NCBI RefSeq assembly: GCF_003633775.1
Contig: NZ_RBIN01000002.1
Location: 248,001-312,000, forward strand
Length of the DNA stretch: 64,000 nucleotides
DNA from: Kushneria sinocarnis
GTDB lineage: Bacteria; Pseudomonadota; Gammaproteobacteria; Pseudomonadales; Halomonadaceae
Reading direction: 5' to 3'
Shown: positions 20,645 to 33,164 of the stretch, one piece after another
How positions within the stretch are numbered: the first letter of the stretch is position 1
Layout: each line of letters opens with the position of its first letter
Notes under the pieces: generated by a model
The model's input: the letters and a program-made list of their open reading frames with translations, nothing else
Database searches by the model: none
What the model was told of the DNA's origin: nothing
Translations under genes and position numbers: made by a program

Positions 20645-23236
20645 TTGAACGTGGCTCAGGACGACCTTACCCGGCACACGCCGATGATGGCGCAGTACCT
20701 GCGCATCAAGCGCGAGCATCCGGACATTCTGCTGTTCTACCGCATGGGAGATTTCTACGAACTCTTTTATGAGGATGCCCGGCGTGCCGCCAGCCTGCTC
20801 GATATCACGCTGACCGCCCGCGGCCAGTCGGCCGGCGCCTCGATCCCCATGGCGGGCGTGCCCTACCACAGCGCGGAAGCCTATCTGGCCCGCCTGGTGA
20901 AGGCCGGCGAATCGGTCGCGATCTGTGAACAGATCGGCGACCCCGCGACGGCCAAGGGGCCGGTCGAACGCCGCGTGGTACGCATCGTAACGCCCGGTAC
21001 CCTGCATGACGAGGCCCTGCTCGATGAGCGGCGCGACAACCTGCTGGTGGCCCTGCACCCCCACGGTGACCAGTGGGGCATGGCCTGGCTGGAACTCTCC
21101 AGCGGTCGGTTCAACGTGCTCGAGGTCGAGAGCGAAGCCGACATGCTCGCCGAACTCCACCGGCTCGATCCCGCCGAACTGCTGGTGGCGGAATCGCTGC
21201 GACTGCCCGAGACCCTGACATCGCGTCCCGGGCTGCGGCGCTGGCATGACTGGCACTTCGATTACGAGACCGCCCAGCGTCTGCTGTGCGACCAGTTCGG
21301 CGTTCAGGATCTGCAGGGCTTCGGCTGCGCTCATCTGACCCGGGCGATTGTCGCCGCCGGCGTGCTGATCGATTACGCCCGTGACACCCAGCGCTCGCGC
21401 CTGCCCCATGTGGCCGGGCTGAGCGTGGAGGCGCGCGACGAGGCCGTGGTGATCGACGCTGCCAGCCGGCGCAATCTGGAGATCGATACCAATCTCGGCG
21501 GTGGACGCGACAACACCCTGGCCAGCGTGCTGGATACCACCTCGACCCCGATGGGATCACGTCTGCTGCGCCGCTGGCTCAACCGGCCACTGCGCGACCG
21601 CAGCCGGATCGAGGCCCGCCAGGCGGCCGTGAGCGCCCTGATCGACGGTGACCGCATCGAGCCCTTCCGCGAGCTGCTGGGACGCATCGGCGATGTCGAG
21701 CGCATTCTCGCCCGGGTGGCCCTGCTCAGCGCGCGACCGCGCGATCTGGCCCGCCTGCGCGATGCCCTGGCCACCCTGCCCGAACTGGCGTCGCAGCTGA
21801 TCGACTTCGCCCCGGAGACCGCCATCGACGAGCTGCGTCATCACCTCGTGCCCTGGCCGGAACTGGCCGATCTGCTCGCGCGCGGCATTGTCGATAACCC
21901 GCCGGTGGTCATCCGTGACGGCGGGGTGATGCGCGAGGGGTTCGACGACGAGCTCGATGAGCTGCGCGCGCTGCATGAAAATGCCGGTGACTATCTCGTC
22001 CGGCTCGAAACCCGCGAGCGCGAGCGTACCGGTCTGCAGGGGCTCAAGGTCGGCTACAACCGGGTGCATGGCTACTACATCGAGATTCCCCGCGCCCAGG
22101 CGCGCGAGGCGCCCACGGACTATATCCGCCGCCAGACGCTCAAGAATGCCGAGCGCTTCATCATCCCCGAGCTCAAGGAGTTCGAGGACAAGGCACTGTC
22201 GGCCAAAACCCGGGCCCTGGCCCGCGAAAAAATGCTCTATGACACTCTGCTGGAGCGTCTCAATGCCGAACTGCAGCCGCTGCAGGCCACCGCCCGGGCG
22301 CTGGCCAGCCTGGATGTGCTGACTGCCTTCGGCGAGCGCGCCGAGAGCCTGATGCTGACCCGCCCGGTGATGCGGGATGAGCCGGGACTGAACATCGAGG
22401 TGGGCCGCCACCCGGTGGTCGAACAGGTCTCCCAGCACCCCTTCGTGCCCAACGGCCTGCGCCTGGACGAGCAGACCCGCATGCTGGTGATCACCGGCCC
22501 CAACATGGGCGGCAAGTCCACCTTCATGCGACAGAACGCACTGATCGCCCTGCTGGCCCACACCGGCGCCTTCGTCCCGGCGGAGCGGGCCGAAATCGGC
22601 CTGGTCGATCGCATCTTCACCCGCATCGGCTCCTCCGACGACCTGGCCGGCGGCCGCTCGACCTTCATGGTGGAGATGACCGAAACCGCCAGCATCCTGC
22701 ACAACGCCACGCGCGAGAGTCTGGTGCTGCTGGACGAGATCGGCCGCGGCACCAGCACCTTCGACGGCCTGTCGCTGGCCTGGGCCACGGCCGAACACCT
22801 GATCGAGGCCGGTGCCCTGACCCTGTTCGCCACCCACTACTTCGAGATGACCTCGCTGGCCGAGCAGTTCGACAGGGTCGACAACGTCCACCTCACCGCC
22901 ACCGAACACGGGCACGACATCATCTTCATGCACCGGGTGGAGGCCGGACCGGCCAGCCAGAGCCACGGCCTGCAGGTGGCGCAGCTGGCCGGCGTGCCAC
23001 CGGCGGTCATCGAACGGGCCCGGGTCCGGCTGGCGGAGCTCGAGGCGCAGGAGTTCGATCATGCACCTGCGCCCCGAGCCCACAGCGACCGCACGGCGCC
23101 TCCCGATCCGGTGCAGTCGGACCTGTTCTCCGCCGCCCCCCACCCGGTCCTCGAGGCCCTCGGGGAGCTCGATCTCGACGCCCTGACCCCGCGCGAAGCC
23201 ATGGCCCTGCTCTATGAGTGGCGCGATCGCCTGTGA
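20645..23236 (+). CDS. mutS: DNA mismatch repair protein MutS
   Basis: Mismatch-recognition ATPase that starts methyl-directed repair with MutL. Mismatch-binding domain I contains the Phe-X-Glu motif in [14 protein letters not shown], near residue 42. Connector, lever and clamp follow ([20 protein letters not shown] is typical lever sequence). The ATPase has [13 protein letters not shown] (Walker A) and [18 protein letters not shown] (Walker B/signature) at about residues 615-710. A C-terminal tetramerisation helix ends the 863-residue product. I chose the TTG at 20645, seven bases after GGGA and matching the usual MutS N-terminus ([14 protein letters not shown]). A GTG at 20651 is an alternative. 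Confidence 0.97.
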   Translation: MNVAQDDLTRHTPMMAQYLRIKREHPDILLFYRMGDFYELFYEDARRAASLLDITLTARGQSAGASIPMAGVPYHSAEAYLARLVKAGESVAICEQIGDPATAKGPVERRVVRIVTPGTLHDEALLDERRDNLLVALHPHGDQWGMAWLELSSGRFNVLEVESEADMLAELHRLDPAELLVAESLRLPETLTSRPGLRRWHDWHFDYETAQRLLCDQFGVQDLQGFGCAHLTRAIVAAGVLIDYARDTQRSRLPHVAGLSVEARDEAVVIDAASRRNLEIDTNLGGGRDNTLASVLDTTSTPMGSRLLRRWLNRPLRDRSRIEARQAAVSALIDGDRIEPFRELLGRIGDVERILARVALLSARPRDLARLRDALATLPELASQLIDFAPETAIDELRHHLVPWPELADLLARGIVDNPPVVIRDGGVMREGFDDELDELRALHENAGDYLVRLETRERERTGLQGLKVGYNRVHGYYIEIPRAQAREAPTDYIRRQTLKNAERFIIPELKEFEDKALSAKTRALAREKMLYDTLLERLNAELQPLQATARALASLDVLTAFGERAESLMLTRPVMRDEPGLNIEVGRHPVVEQVSQHPFVPNGLRLDEQTRMLVITGPNMGGKSTFMRQNALIALLAHTGAFVPAERAEIGLVDRIFTRIGSSDDLAGGRSTFMVEMTETASILHNATRESLVLLDEIGRGTSTFDGLSLAWATAEHLIEAGALTLFATHYFEMTSLAEQFDRVDNVHLTATEHGHDIIFMHRVEAGPASQSHGLQVAQLAGVPPAVIERARVRLAELEAQEFDHAPAPRAHSDRTAPPDPVQSDLFSAAPHPVLEALGELDLDALTPREAMALLYEWRDRL

Positions 23237-23423
23237 CGGGCGCTGCAGAGGGCCGGCACGCTTGTCGAAATGCGGCCGGCCCCACTAGAATATGCCCCCT
23301 TTCATGCCTTCGTGTCGTCGGGCCAGCCAGGGGCCGATGACACCTGTGCGCGGCCGGAACCTGCCTCCGGCATGCCCGGACGCGATGGCGTTCGGCACCC
23401 ACCATCTTCAGGGAGCCTGCGAC

Positions 23424-23759
23424 ATGACGTTCGTTGTGACCGAAAGCTGCATTCGCTGCAAATACACCGACTGCGTGGAAGTCTGCCCGGTCGACTGCTT
23501 CTATGAAGGACCCAACTTCCTGGTCATTCACCCGGACGAGTGTATCGACTGCGCCCTCTGCGAGCCCGAGTGCCCCGTCAATGCCATCTACTCCGAGGAC
23601 GAGGTGCCGGCGGACCAGGAGGATTTCATCGAACTCAACGCCGAGCTGGCCGAAAGCTGGCCGAATATCAACGAGCGCATCGATCCACCGGCGGATGCCG
23701 ATGAGTGGAAGGATGTGAAGGAGAAGCGCGATCAGCTCGATCGCAATCCGCCGGCCTGA
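23424..23759 (+). CDS. fdxA: Ferredoxin FdxA (7Fe type)
   Basis: A 111-residue electron carrier with one [3Fe-4S] and one [4Fe-4S] cluster. Cysteine pattern: [17 protein letters not shown] at residues 9-25, and [12 protein letters not shown] about 20 residues later. A conserved acidic C-terminal extension ([17 protein letters not shown]) is typical of the proteobacterial FdxA group. The ATG at 23424 follows AGGGAG. mutS-fdxA is the same order as in Pseudomonas, where the small RNA rsmZ lies next to fdxA; here a similar RNA follows convergently at 23845-24040. Confidence 0.96.
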   Translation: MTFVVTESCIRCKYTDCVEVCPVDCFYEGPNFLVIHPDECIDCALCEPECPVNAIYSEDEVPADQEDFIELNAELAESWPNINERIDPPADADEWKDVKEKRDQLDRNPPA

Positions 23760-23844
23760 ACCGGGCCCGGCAGTGCCGCTCGGCACGCTGCCTGGTCATG
23801 CGCGGGTCATGACTGACCGGCCATGACATGATTCACCGGACATG

Positions 23845-23866
23845 AAAAGGGCGGCCGCAGCCGCCC
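23845..23866 (-). terminator. Terminator of the GGA-rich sRNA
   Basis: Stem GGGCGGC/GCCGCCC (23849-23855 with 23860-23866) with a 4-base loop. On the minus strand it is followed by TTTT (23848-23845). It is the expected 3' end of a CsrB/RsmZ-like RNA. Confidence 0.85.
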
Positions 23867-24040
23867 GTACCTCCTTCGTCCGTGTCGAGCAATTCCCTTT
23901 GCTCATATCCGTTGGCGACGTCCCTGCGCGGAATCGCGCTTCCTGCGCTACCGCGCGCGCCATTGCAATCCCTTTGCCCGATCGTCGTCCTGACCTCCCG
24001 GACTCTCCCTCGTCCGGGCGGGAATCCTTCCCGCAGGGGC
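23845..24040 (-). ncRNA. CsrB/RsmZ-type small RNA that sequesters CsrA (candidate)
   Basis: The minus strand between fdxA and eno contains thirteen GGA trinucleotides in about 190 bases. Many lie in hairpin loops: GCGGGA-AGGAT-TCCCGC (24034-24018), CCGGAC-GAGGGAGA-GTCCGG, GCAA-AGGGA-TTGC, GCGC-AGGAA-GCGC and GAGCAA-AGGGAA-TTGCTC. The element ends in a 7-base GC stem with TTTT at 23866-23845. This is the architecture of RNAs that titrate CsrA/RsmA. Known: in Pseudomonas rsmZ lies beside fdxA. csrA is encoded at 11444-11641. The 5' end is an estimate; TACTTG near 24045-24040 could be a -10, but I see no good -35 or GacA-box palindrome. No plausible protein frame explains the segment. Confidence 0.85.
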
Positions 24041-24282
24041 AAGTAGTGGTGATCAGCAGGGCTGATGAGCGAATCCCGATGCCGTGTCAGTCTGCTGGCG
24101 AATGAAGGTCATCCATCACGGCTTTCATCCTGAAAAAACCTGATAATCAATGACTTGAGAGAGGAAAGAGTGAAGTGGGGAAGCGACTTCGCATCGCCTC
24201 CGGATATGGCTCATGTTGGTATCTGCCCGACCGGGGGTCAAGCAAAGCCGGGGGCTGTAGCAGGGATCAGGTCGCCATCATG

Positions 24283-24313
24283 AAAAAATCCGGCCGAATG
24301 GCTCGGCCGGATT
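24283..24313 (-). terminator. Terminator of eno
   Basis: A perfect 11-base stem AATCCGGCCGA/TCGGCCGGATT (24287-24297 with 24303-24313), loop of five. On the minus strand it is followed by a T-run (24288-24283), about 40 bases after the eno stop. The roughly 240 bases between this and the sRNA start hold no gene I can support; an sRNA promoter is expected there. Confidence 0.9.
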
Positions 24314-24351
24314 AAATCCCGTAATTGAAGATTGATTCAGGTTATCAAAAA

Positions 24352-25719
<1,368 letters not shown>

Positions 25720-25932
25720 TCAGTCGCCAGGGTTCCTTCGCCGACCAGGATAGCACGCCCGGGCGCCCTCATGCCCGTCATGGTGAACGAACCTGCGCCA
25801 ATCCGGTGCCCTGGCCGAAGGGAGCTCGGCTGTCACTTCGGGCGTGATGCCGCCGGGGCCCTTGCAACGAAAGGGGGCACCGCCGATCACGATGCCCCCC
25901 TGCTGCGATGCTGCCGACCTGTCCGGGTCGGC

Positions 25933-28519
<2,587 letters not shown>

Positions 28520-28566
28520 CTAAACGAAACGCGGGAAGCGCTCAATTCACCCTGTCCCCGGGATGA

Positions 28567-29046
28567 TCACTTCTCCGACGAGTCGTCGAGCTCCAGCGGC
28601 GGCGGCTCGGACTTGACAGTGCGGGTCACGATATAGGTGAAGTAGCGGCGGATGGCAAGATCGCTCACCAGCCAGTGATCGATCAGCCGCTGGTACTGGT
28701 CGATGTCGCGCGCCTCGACCCGCACCAGGTAATCGACGCCCCCGCCCACGGCGACGCATTCGGTCACCTCCGGCGTCTCCTTCATGGTGCGCTCGAAACG
28801 CTCGAAGACATCGAGACCGTGATGATCGAGCTCGATCTGGATCCAGACCGGGGTGCGCCGCACCTGCACCTTCGGGTTGATCCGGGCGCTGTAGCCTTCG
28901 ATGATGCCGGCCTTCTCCAGTCGCCGCACGCGCTCCCAGCAGGGGCTGACCGAGAGGTTGATCGACTCGGCCAGCCGCGACTTGGTGATGCGCCCGTCGC
29001 GCGACAGGATCGAGAGAATGCGCAGATCAAGGCGATCGAGTTTCAC
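28567..29046 (-). CDS. doeX: DoeX, Lrp/AsnC family regulator of ectoine degradation
   Basis: A 159-residue Lrp-type regulator: an N-terminal helix-turn-helix (LDRLDLRILSILSRDGRITKSRLAESINLS then CWERVRRLEKAGIIEGY, residues 3-50) and a C-terminal RAM effector/oligomerisation domain. It directly follows doeB in the same direction (57-base gap), the doeA-doeB-doeX arrangement known from Halomonas elongata, where DoeX binds ahead of the ectoine-degradation genes. The assignment therefore rests on family plus context. Its ligand here is not shown by the sequence; ectoine-derived diaminobutyrates are the reasonable guess. Confidence 0.88.
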   Translation of the reverse strand: MKLDRLDLRILSILSRDGRITKSRLAESINLSVSPCWERVRRLEKAGIIEGYSARINPKVQVRRTPVWIQIELDHHGLDVFERFERTMKETPEVTECVAVGGGVDYLVRVEARDIDQYQRLIDHWLVSDLAIRRYFTYIVTRTVKSEPPPLELDDSSEK

Positions 29047-29103
29047 ACGGCCTCGCAGGTATCAGCTAGCGGAAGATGACAGGTGGCGGCGGTGCGGCTG
29101 CCA

Positions 29104-30111
29104 TCAGCGCTCCAGTGTTTCCACCACCTCGCCGATCACCACGATGGTATCCCCCATGTCGACCCGGGCCGGGAAGCGGCGGGCCAGTACCATGCCATCC
29201 CGTCCGGCGCGATACTCCACCGGATCGACCCCGGTACGGGTCATATCCAGGATGCGGGCGACGACCTCCCCCTGGCGAACCATGCCCCCGAGCGCACAGG
29301 TCATCTCCAGCAGGCCGGCATGTTCACTCTGCACGTAGCAGGAAGCATCCGGCATTTCGACAAAGGTCTGGCGGGCCGGCCGCTGAAGCTCGCCCTCGGT
29401 GATTCCGGCAAAGATCAGGAAGTTGCGTACGCCACGCTCGCTGATCTCCATGCTGGCCGGGGTCGAGGTGCCGCCGCCGCCCAGTTCGGTGGTCACCAGC
29501 ACCTTGCCCTGGTTTTCCACCGCGGTGTCATAGAGTGCGGCGGCATCGAGCTCATACATCATGATGGCCGTGCCCGCTCCGAAATCCATCGCGCCTTGCA
29601 GGCTGCGACGCTCCAGCTCGCGATCCTCGAGCCGGTGCGCCGCGGCAAACGGCAGGATATCGAGGGTGCGCCCGCCGGAGTGCAGATCGAGCGCGTAGTC
29701 GCACATCGGCACCAGATAGCGGGTGAAGTAGTCGGCAATCTGCTTCGTCGGTCCGCCGTCGGGATCACCGGGAAAGCTGCGATTGAGGTTGCCCCGGTCC
29801 ATCGGCGAGGTACGCCGGCCCGCCATGGCCGCCGGCTGGTTCATCATCGGCACGATGATCACCCGCCCGCTGACCTCCTCGGCGCGCAGCGACCGGGCCA
29901 GCTTCAGCAGCGCGGTAATGCCCTCGTACTCGTCACCATGGTTGCCGCCGGTCAGCAGGGCGGTAGGGCCCTCACCGTTCTTCACCACGGTGACCGGGAT
30001 CATCACCGCCCCCCAGGCGGACTCGTCATGAGACACCGGCAGCTTGAGAAAGCCGTGCTGGACACCATCGGCATCGAAGTCGACCGTGGCGGAAATCGGG
30101 CTGGGACGCAT
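29104..30111 (-). CDS. doeB: DoeB, N-alpha-acetyl-L-2,4-diaminobutyrate deacetylase
   Basis: Zinc-dependent deacylase of the succinylglutamate desuccinylase/aspartoacylase family, 335 residues. It removes acetyl from N-alpha-acetyl-diaminobutyrate produced by DoeA. Metal ligands are visible in TGGNHGDEYEG (His/Glu) and YALDLHSGGRT (His), with the conserved PMMNQPA, MDRGNLNRSFPGD and a catalytic Glu in TTELGGGG. The ATG at 30111 follows AAGGAG at six bases; the extra upstream frame has no homology. Lies between doeA and doeX. A generic aspartoacylase-like deacylase is the fallback, but the context makes DoeB very likely. Confidence 0.9.
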   Translation of the reverse strand: MRPSPISATVDFDADGVQHGFLKLPVSHDESAWGAVMIPVTVVKNGEGPTALLTGGNHGDEYEGITALLKLARSLRAEEVSGRVIIVPMMNQPAAMAGRRTSPMDRGNLNRSFPGDPDGGPTKQIADYFTRYLVPMCDYALDLHSGGRTLDILPFAAAHRLEDRELERRSLQGAMDFGAGTAIMMYELDAAALYDTAVENQGKVLVTTELGGGGTSTPASMEISERGVRNFLIFAGITEGELQRPARQTFVEMPDASCYVQSEHAGLLEMTCALGGMVRQGEVVARILDMTRTGVDPVEYRAGRDGMVLARRFPARVDMGDTIVVIGEVVETLER

Positions 30112-30184
30112 ACGGGCTCCTTGTCTTCGGTCAGCAAACGCTCCCCGGCGGGTACCGGCCGGCGAGCGGCCGGGCTGTTGCGGA

Positions 30185-31393
30185 CTACTTGACGAACAGC
30201 TGCCGCGGGAATTCACACAGGGTCTCGGCGCCCTGCTCGGTAATCAGGATAGACTCGGTGATCTCCAGCCCCCAGTCATCCATCCACATGCCGGGCATGA
30301 AATGAAAGGTCATGCCCGGCTCGAGCACCGTTTCATCACTGGGGCGCAGACTCATGGTGCGCTCGCCCCAGTCCGGCGGATAGCTGATCCCGATCGGATA
30401 GCCGCAGCGCGCGCCGCCGCGGTCGAAGCCGTACTTGTCCATGGCCGCTCCCAGCGCCATGGCAATATCGCAGCAGCGGTTGCCGGGGCGGGCCACTTCC
30501 AGGCCGTTCTCGATCCCTTCCAGCAGTGCCGACTCCCCGCGCAGGAAGTCGCGCGAGGGCCGGCCGAGAAAGATGGTGCGCGATAGCGGCGCGTGATAGC
30601 GCCTGTAGCAGCCGGCGACCTCGAAAAAGGTACCCTCGCCCTTGCGAAACGGGGTGTCATCCCAAGTCAGGTGGGGGGCCGCGGCGTCAGCGCCGGTCGG
30701 CAGCAGCGGCACGATGGCGGGATAATCGCCGCCGTGCCCATCGGTGCCCTCCACGCCGGCGCGGTAGATCTCCGCCACCAGCCGGCTCTTGGGCAGCCCG
30801 GGTTCGATCATGTCGAGAATCGAGGCATGCATCTCATCGACGATGCGCGCCGCCCGGCGCATGTAGGTGATCTCGGTAGGCGACTTGATCGCCCGGCACC
30901 AGTTCACCAGCGCGGTGGCATCCTGCAGGTGCCCTTCCGGCAGATGCTTCTGCAGGCTGGTGTAGGCCTTCGCGGAGAAGTAGTAGTTGTCCATCTCCAC
31001 GCCGATGTTGCCCCGGTGCCAGCCCCACTGCGGCAGGACCGACTGGGCGAGATAGTCCATCGGATGCATCTCGGGGTTCTGGACATAGTAGTCCGGATAC
31101 CAGGCGACATTGGTCTCGGGGTCCATCCAGCAGGTGCGGATCGCGCCGTTGCCGTCCTGACGGCGGCCGTACCAGACCGGATCGCCGCTCAGGCCGACCA
31201 GCACGCACTGATGCACATAGAAGGACCAGCCGTCATAACCGGTCAGCCAGGCCATGTTGGAAGGATCGGACACGATCAGCACGTCCAGTTCGGCGCGGGC
31301 CATCGAGGCTCGCACGCGGGACAGCCGCTGCGCGTACTCCTCGCGGGTAAAGGGCAGAGAGGGAATCGTCATCGACGTTTGCTCGGCATCCAT
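30185..31393 (-). CDS. doeA: DoeA, ectoine hydrolase
   Basis: Creatinase/prolidase-fold (M24-like) enzyme that opens the ectoine ring to N-acetyl-diaminobutyrate, the first step of ectoine use as carbon and nitrogen source. The N-terminal creatinase domain (VLIVSDPSNMAWLTGYDGWSFYVHQCVL) is followed by a pita-bread domain (about residues 170-400), with TFFEVAGCYRRYHAPLSRT and TFHFMPGMWMDDWGLEITE. Several canonical M24 metal ligands are replaced, as expected for non-peptidase members. About 402 residues, near the 399 of the H. elongata enzyme. I used the ATG at 31393; 31372 (MTIPSLPF) is equally plausible, and neither has a clear ribosome binding site. Confidence 0.92.
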   Translation of the reverse strand: MDAEQTSMTIPSLPFTREEYAQRLSRVRASMARAELDVLIVSDPSNMAWLTGYDGWSFYVHQCVLVGLSGDPVWYGRRQDGNGAIRTCWMDPETNVAWYPDYYVQNPEMHPMDYLAQSVLPQWGWHRGNIGVEMDNYYFSAKAYTSLQKHLPEGHLQDATALVNWCRAIKSPTEITYMRRAARIVDEMHASILDMIEPGLPKSRLVAEIYRAGVEGTDGHGGDYPAIVPLLPTGADAAAPHLTWDDTPFRKGEGTFFEVAGCYRRYHAPLSRTIFLGRPSRDFLRGESALLEGIENGLEVARPGNRCCDIAMALGAAMDKYGFDRGGARCGYPIGISYPPDWGERTMSLRPSDETVLEPGMTFHFMPGMWMDDWGLEITESILITEQGAETLCEFPRQLFVK

Positions 31394-31784
31394 GGCACTC
31401 GGGTTCGGAAGGGCCGGACCGCATCCGGCCACACCGGGGTAACAACATCCGGGTTTCGCGCGCCACAGGCGTGGAATCAGGACCTGCACAGCCGTCACGA
31501 CCTGTCGGTGACATGCCGTCACTGGCTGATCGACCATGATCGGATTGTTATTGCACTCCTGTTCTGAGTCTGCACCGCAGCTCGCTGCCGGGTCAAAAGC
31601 TTTCTGTGCCCGTCCCGGCGCCCGGCGGCGGCCCTGCAGGATGGCGCCGGAGCGACGCCGGTTAAAGTTATCCGCCGGGGTTCCGATGATAGCTGCTGGA
31701 AGTGCCTGTTCTGCCGTCCGGCCAGCCTGCGCTGTCCGTCCCTGTTCCGGCATCACGCAGGCCCCGCTATCCGGAGAAACCGTC
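31394..31784. other. Divergent intergenic region, doeA / chemoreceptor
   Basis: About 390 bases. The right part holds a sigma-28-type promoter (31663-31689) for the chemoreceptor. The left part should hold the doeABX promoter on the minus strand, but I cannot single one out. No RNA gene or repeat seen. Confidence 0.4.
31663..31689 (+). promoter_or_regulatory. Candidate sigma-28 (FliA) promoter of the chemoreceptor-CheW operon
   Basis: TAAAGTTA (31663-31670), exactly 11 bases, then TCCGATGA (31682-31689). The FliA consensus is TAAAGTTT-N11-GCCGATAA, so 7/8 and 6/8 positions agree with correct spacing. It lies about 95 bases ahead of the chemoreceptor ATG and ties the operon to the flagellar/chemotaxis regulon. 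Confidence 0.7.
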
Positions 31785-33164
31785 ATGTCGCACACACTTG
31801 CTGCCAACAGCGAGAAACTGGAACTGCTGGGCAGTGCCCTCGTTCGTACCCATGCCGTCATCGAGTTCGACCTCGAGGGCAGGATTCTCGATGCCAACCC
31901 GGTCTTCCTCGAACTGATGGGCTATCAGCTCGACGAACTCGTGGGCCGGCACCATCGCATCTTCTGCGATGAGCGCCATGCCCGCAGTGACGCCTATCGC
32001 GACTTCTGGGCAAAGCTGAGCCGCGGCGAGTCTGCAGGCGGTGAATTCCGGCGCTGCACCCGGGATGGCTGCGACATCTGGCTACAGGCCACCTACAACC
32101 CGATCTTCGATGCGTCCGGCCACCCCTGCCGGGTGATCAAGATGGCCAGCGACATCACCGAACAGAAGCTGGCGCAGCTGGCCTTCGAGGGCAAGGTCAA
32201 CGCCATCGATCGCGCTCAGGCCGTCATCGAGTTCGATCTCGAGGGCCATGTGCTGCAGGCCAACGAACACTTTTTGCAGGCCACCGGCTACCAGCTCGAC
32301 GAGATCGTCGGTCAGCACCATCGCATGTTCTGTACCCGGGAGCATGTGGTCAGCAGCGAATATCGCGACTTCTGGCTGGCGCTGGCACGCGGTGAATTCT
32401 TCTCCGGACGTTTCATGCGGCTGGGCCGGTTCGACCGCAGGATCTGGATCCAGGCCACCTACAATCCGATTCTCGACAGCAACGGCGAACCCTACAAGGT
32501 GGTCAAGTTCGCCACCGACATCACCGACCAGGTCGAGCTGGAGCAGCACATCCGGGCCCAGTCGGAGGCCATGAGCGTGTCGGTCCATCAGCTCAATGTC
32601 TCGATCGGCTCGATTGTCGAGAACACCCGCCTGACCCGGGAGCTGGCCCGTACCACCCATCGCGAGGCAGAGGGCGGCAGCCGCGCCCTGCAGGAGTCCA
32701 CCGAGGCGATGACGGCGATCCGCAAATCCGCCGAGGACATCGAGGAGATCGTCGGCGTGATCGGCGAGATCGCCTCCCAGACCAACCTGCTGGCCTTCAA
32801 TGCCGCCATCGAAGCCGCCCGCGCCGGCGAGCACGGTCTGGGGTTCTCGGTGGTTGCCGACGAGGTGCGCAAGCTGGCGGAGAAGTCTGCCGAAGCCACC
32901 CGCCAGATCAACCGACTGCTGAACGAGTCGCTCAAGCGCATCGAGAGCGGCAACGAGATCTCGCAACGCGCCCGTGATGCCTTCGGCCGGATCGCCGAGG
33001 GCGTGGAACAGACCACCGGCTCGATCGAGGACATCGCGACCACGACCGAGGCCCAGCTGCAGACCGCCGGGCATGTCGATCAGCTGATCCGCCAGCTGAC
33101 CGAGGCGACTGACCGTACCGGTCAGGGCCGCCGGCAGACGCACGGAGCGCCGCGCCATGAGTGA
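31785..33164 (+). CDS. Cytoplasmic PAS-PAS methyl-accepting chemotaxis protein (BdlA/Aer-like)
   Basis: A 459-residue soluble chemoreceptor. Two tandem PAS domains (about residues 20-135 and 142-257) are close copies, sharing AVIEFDLEGxxLxAN, GYQLDE(L/I)VGxHHR(I/M)FC and IW(L/I)QATYNPI. The MCP signalling domain (about 285-450) has the hairpin tip EIASQTNLLAFNAAIEAARAGEHGLGFSVVADEVRKLA. No transmembrane segment or HAMP domain is present, so it acts in the cytoplasm, probably sensing redox, oxygen or a metabolite through a PAS cofactor. Its architecture resembles the biofilm-dispersal receptor BdlA of P. aeruginosa. The start at 31785 follows GGAGAAAC. It overlaps the triple-CheW gene by eight bases, implying a dedicated adaptor. 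Confidence 0.92.
   Translation: MSHTLAANSEKLELLGSALVRTHAVIEFDLEGRILDANPVFLELMGYQLDELVGRHHRIFCDERHARSDAYRDFWAKLSRGESAGGEFRRCTRDGCDIWLQATYNPIFDASGHPCRVIKMASDITEQKLAQLAFEGKVNAIDRAQAVIEFDLEGHVLQANEHFLQATGYQLDEIVGQHHRMFCTREHVVSSEYRDFWLALARGEFFSGRFMRLGRFDRRIWIQATYNPILDSNGEPYKVVKFATDITDQVELEQHIRAQSEAMSVSVHQLNVSIGSIVENTRLTRELARTTHREAEGGSRALQESTEAMTAIRKSAEDIEEIVGVIGEIASQTNLLAFNAAIEAARAGEHGLGFSVVADEVRKLAEKSAEATRQINRLLNESLKRIESGNEISQRARDAFGRIAEGVEQTTGSIEDIATTTEAQLQTAGHVDQLIRQLTEATDRTGQGRRQTHGAPRHE

Noticed and set aside
23845..24040. 6S RNA or tmRNA
   Set aside because: There is no long near-duplex with a central bubble, no tRNA-like ends and no tag frame. The repeated GGA loops and terminator fit only the CsrB/RsmZ type.
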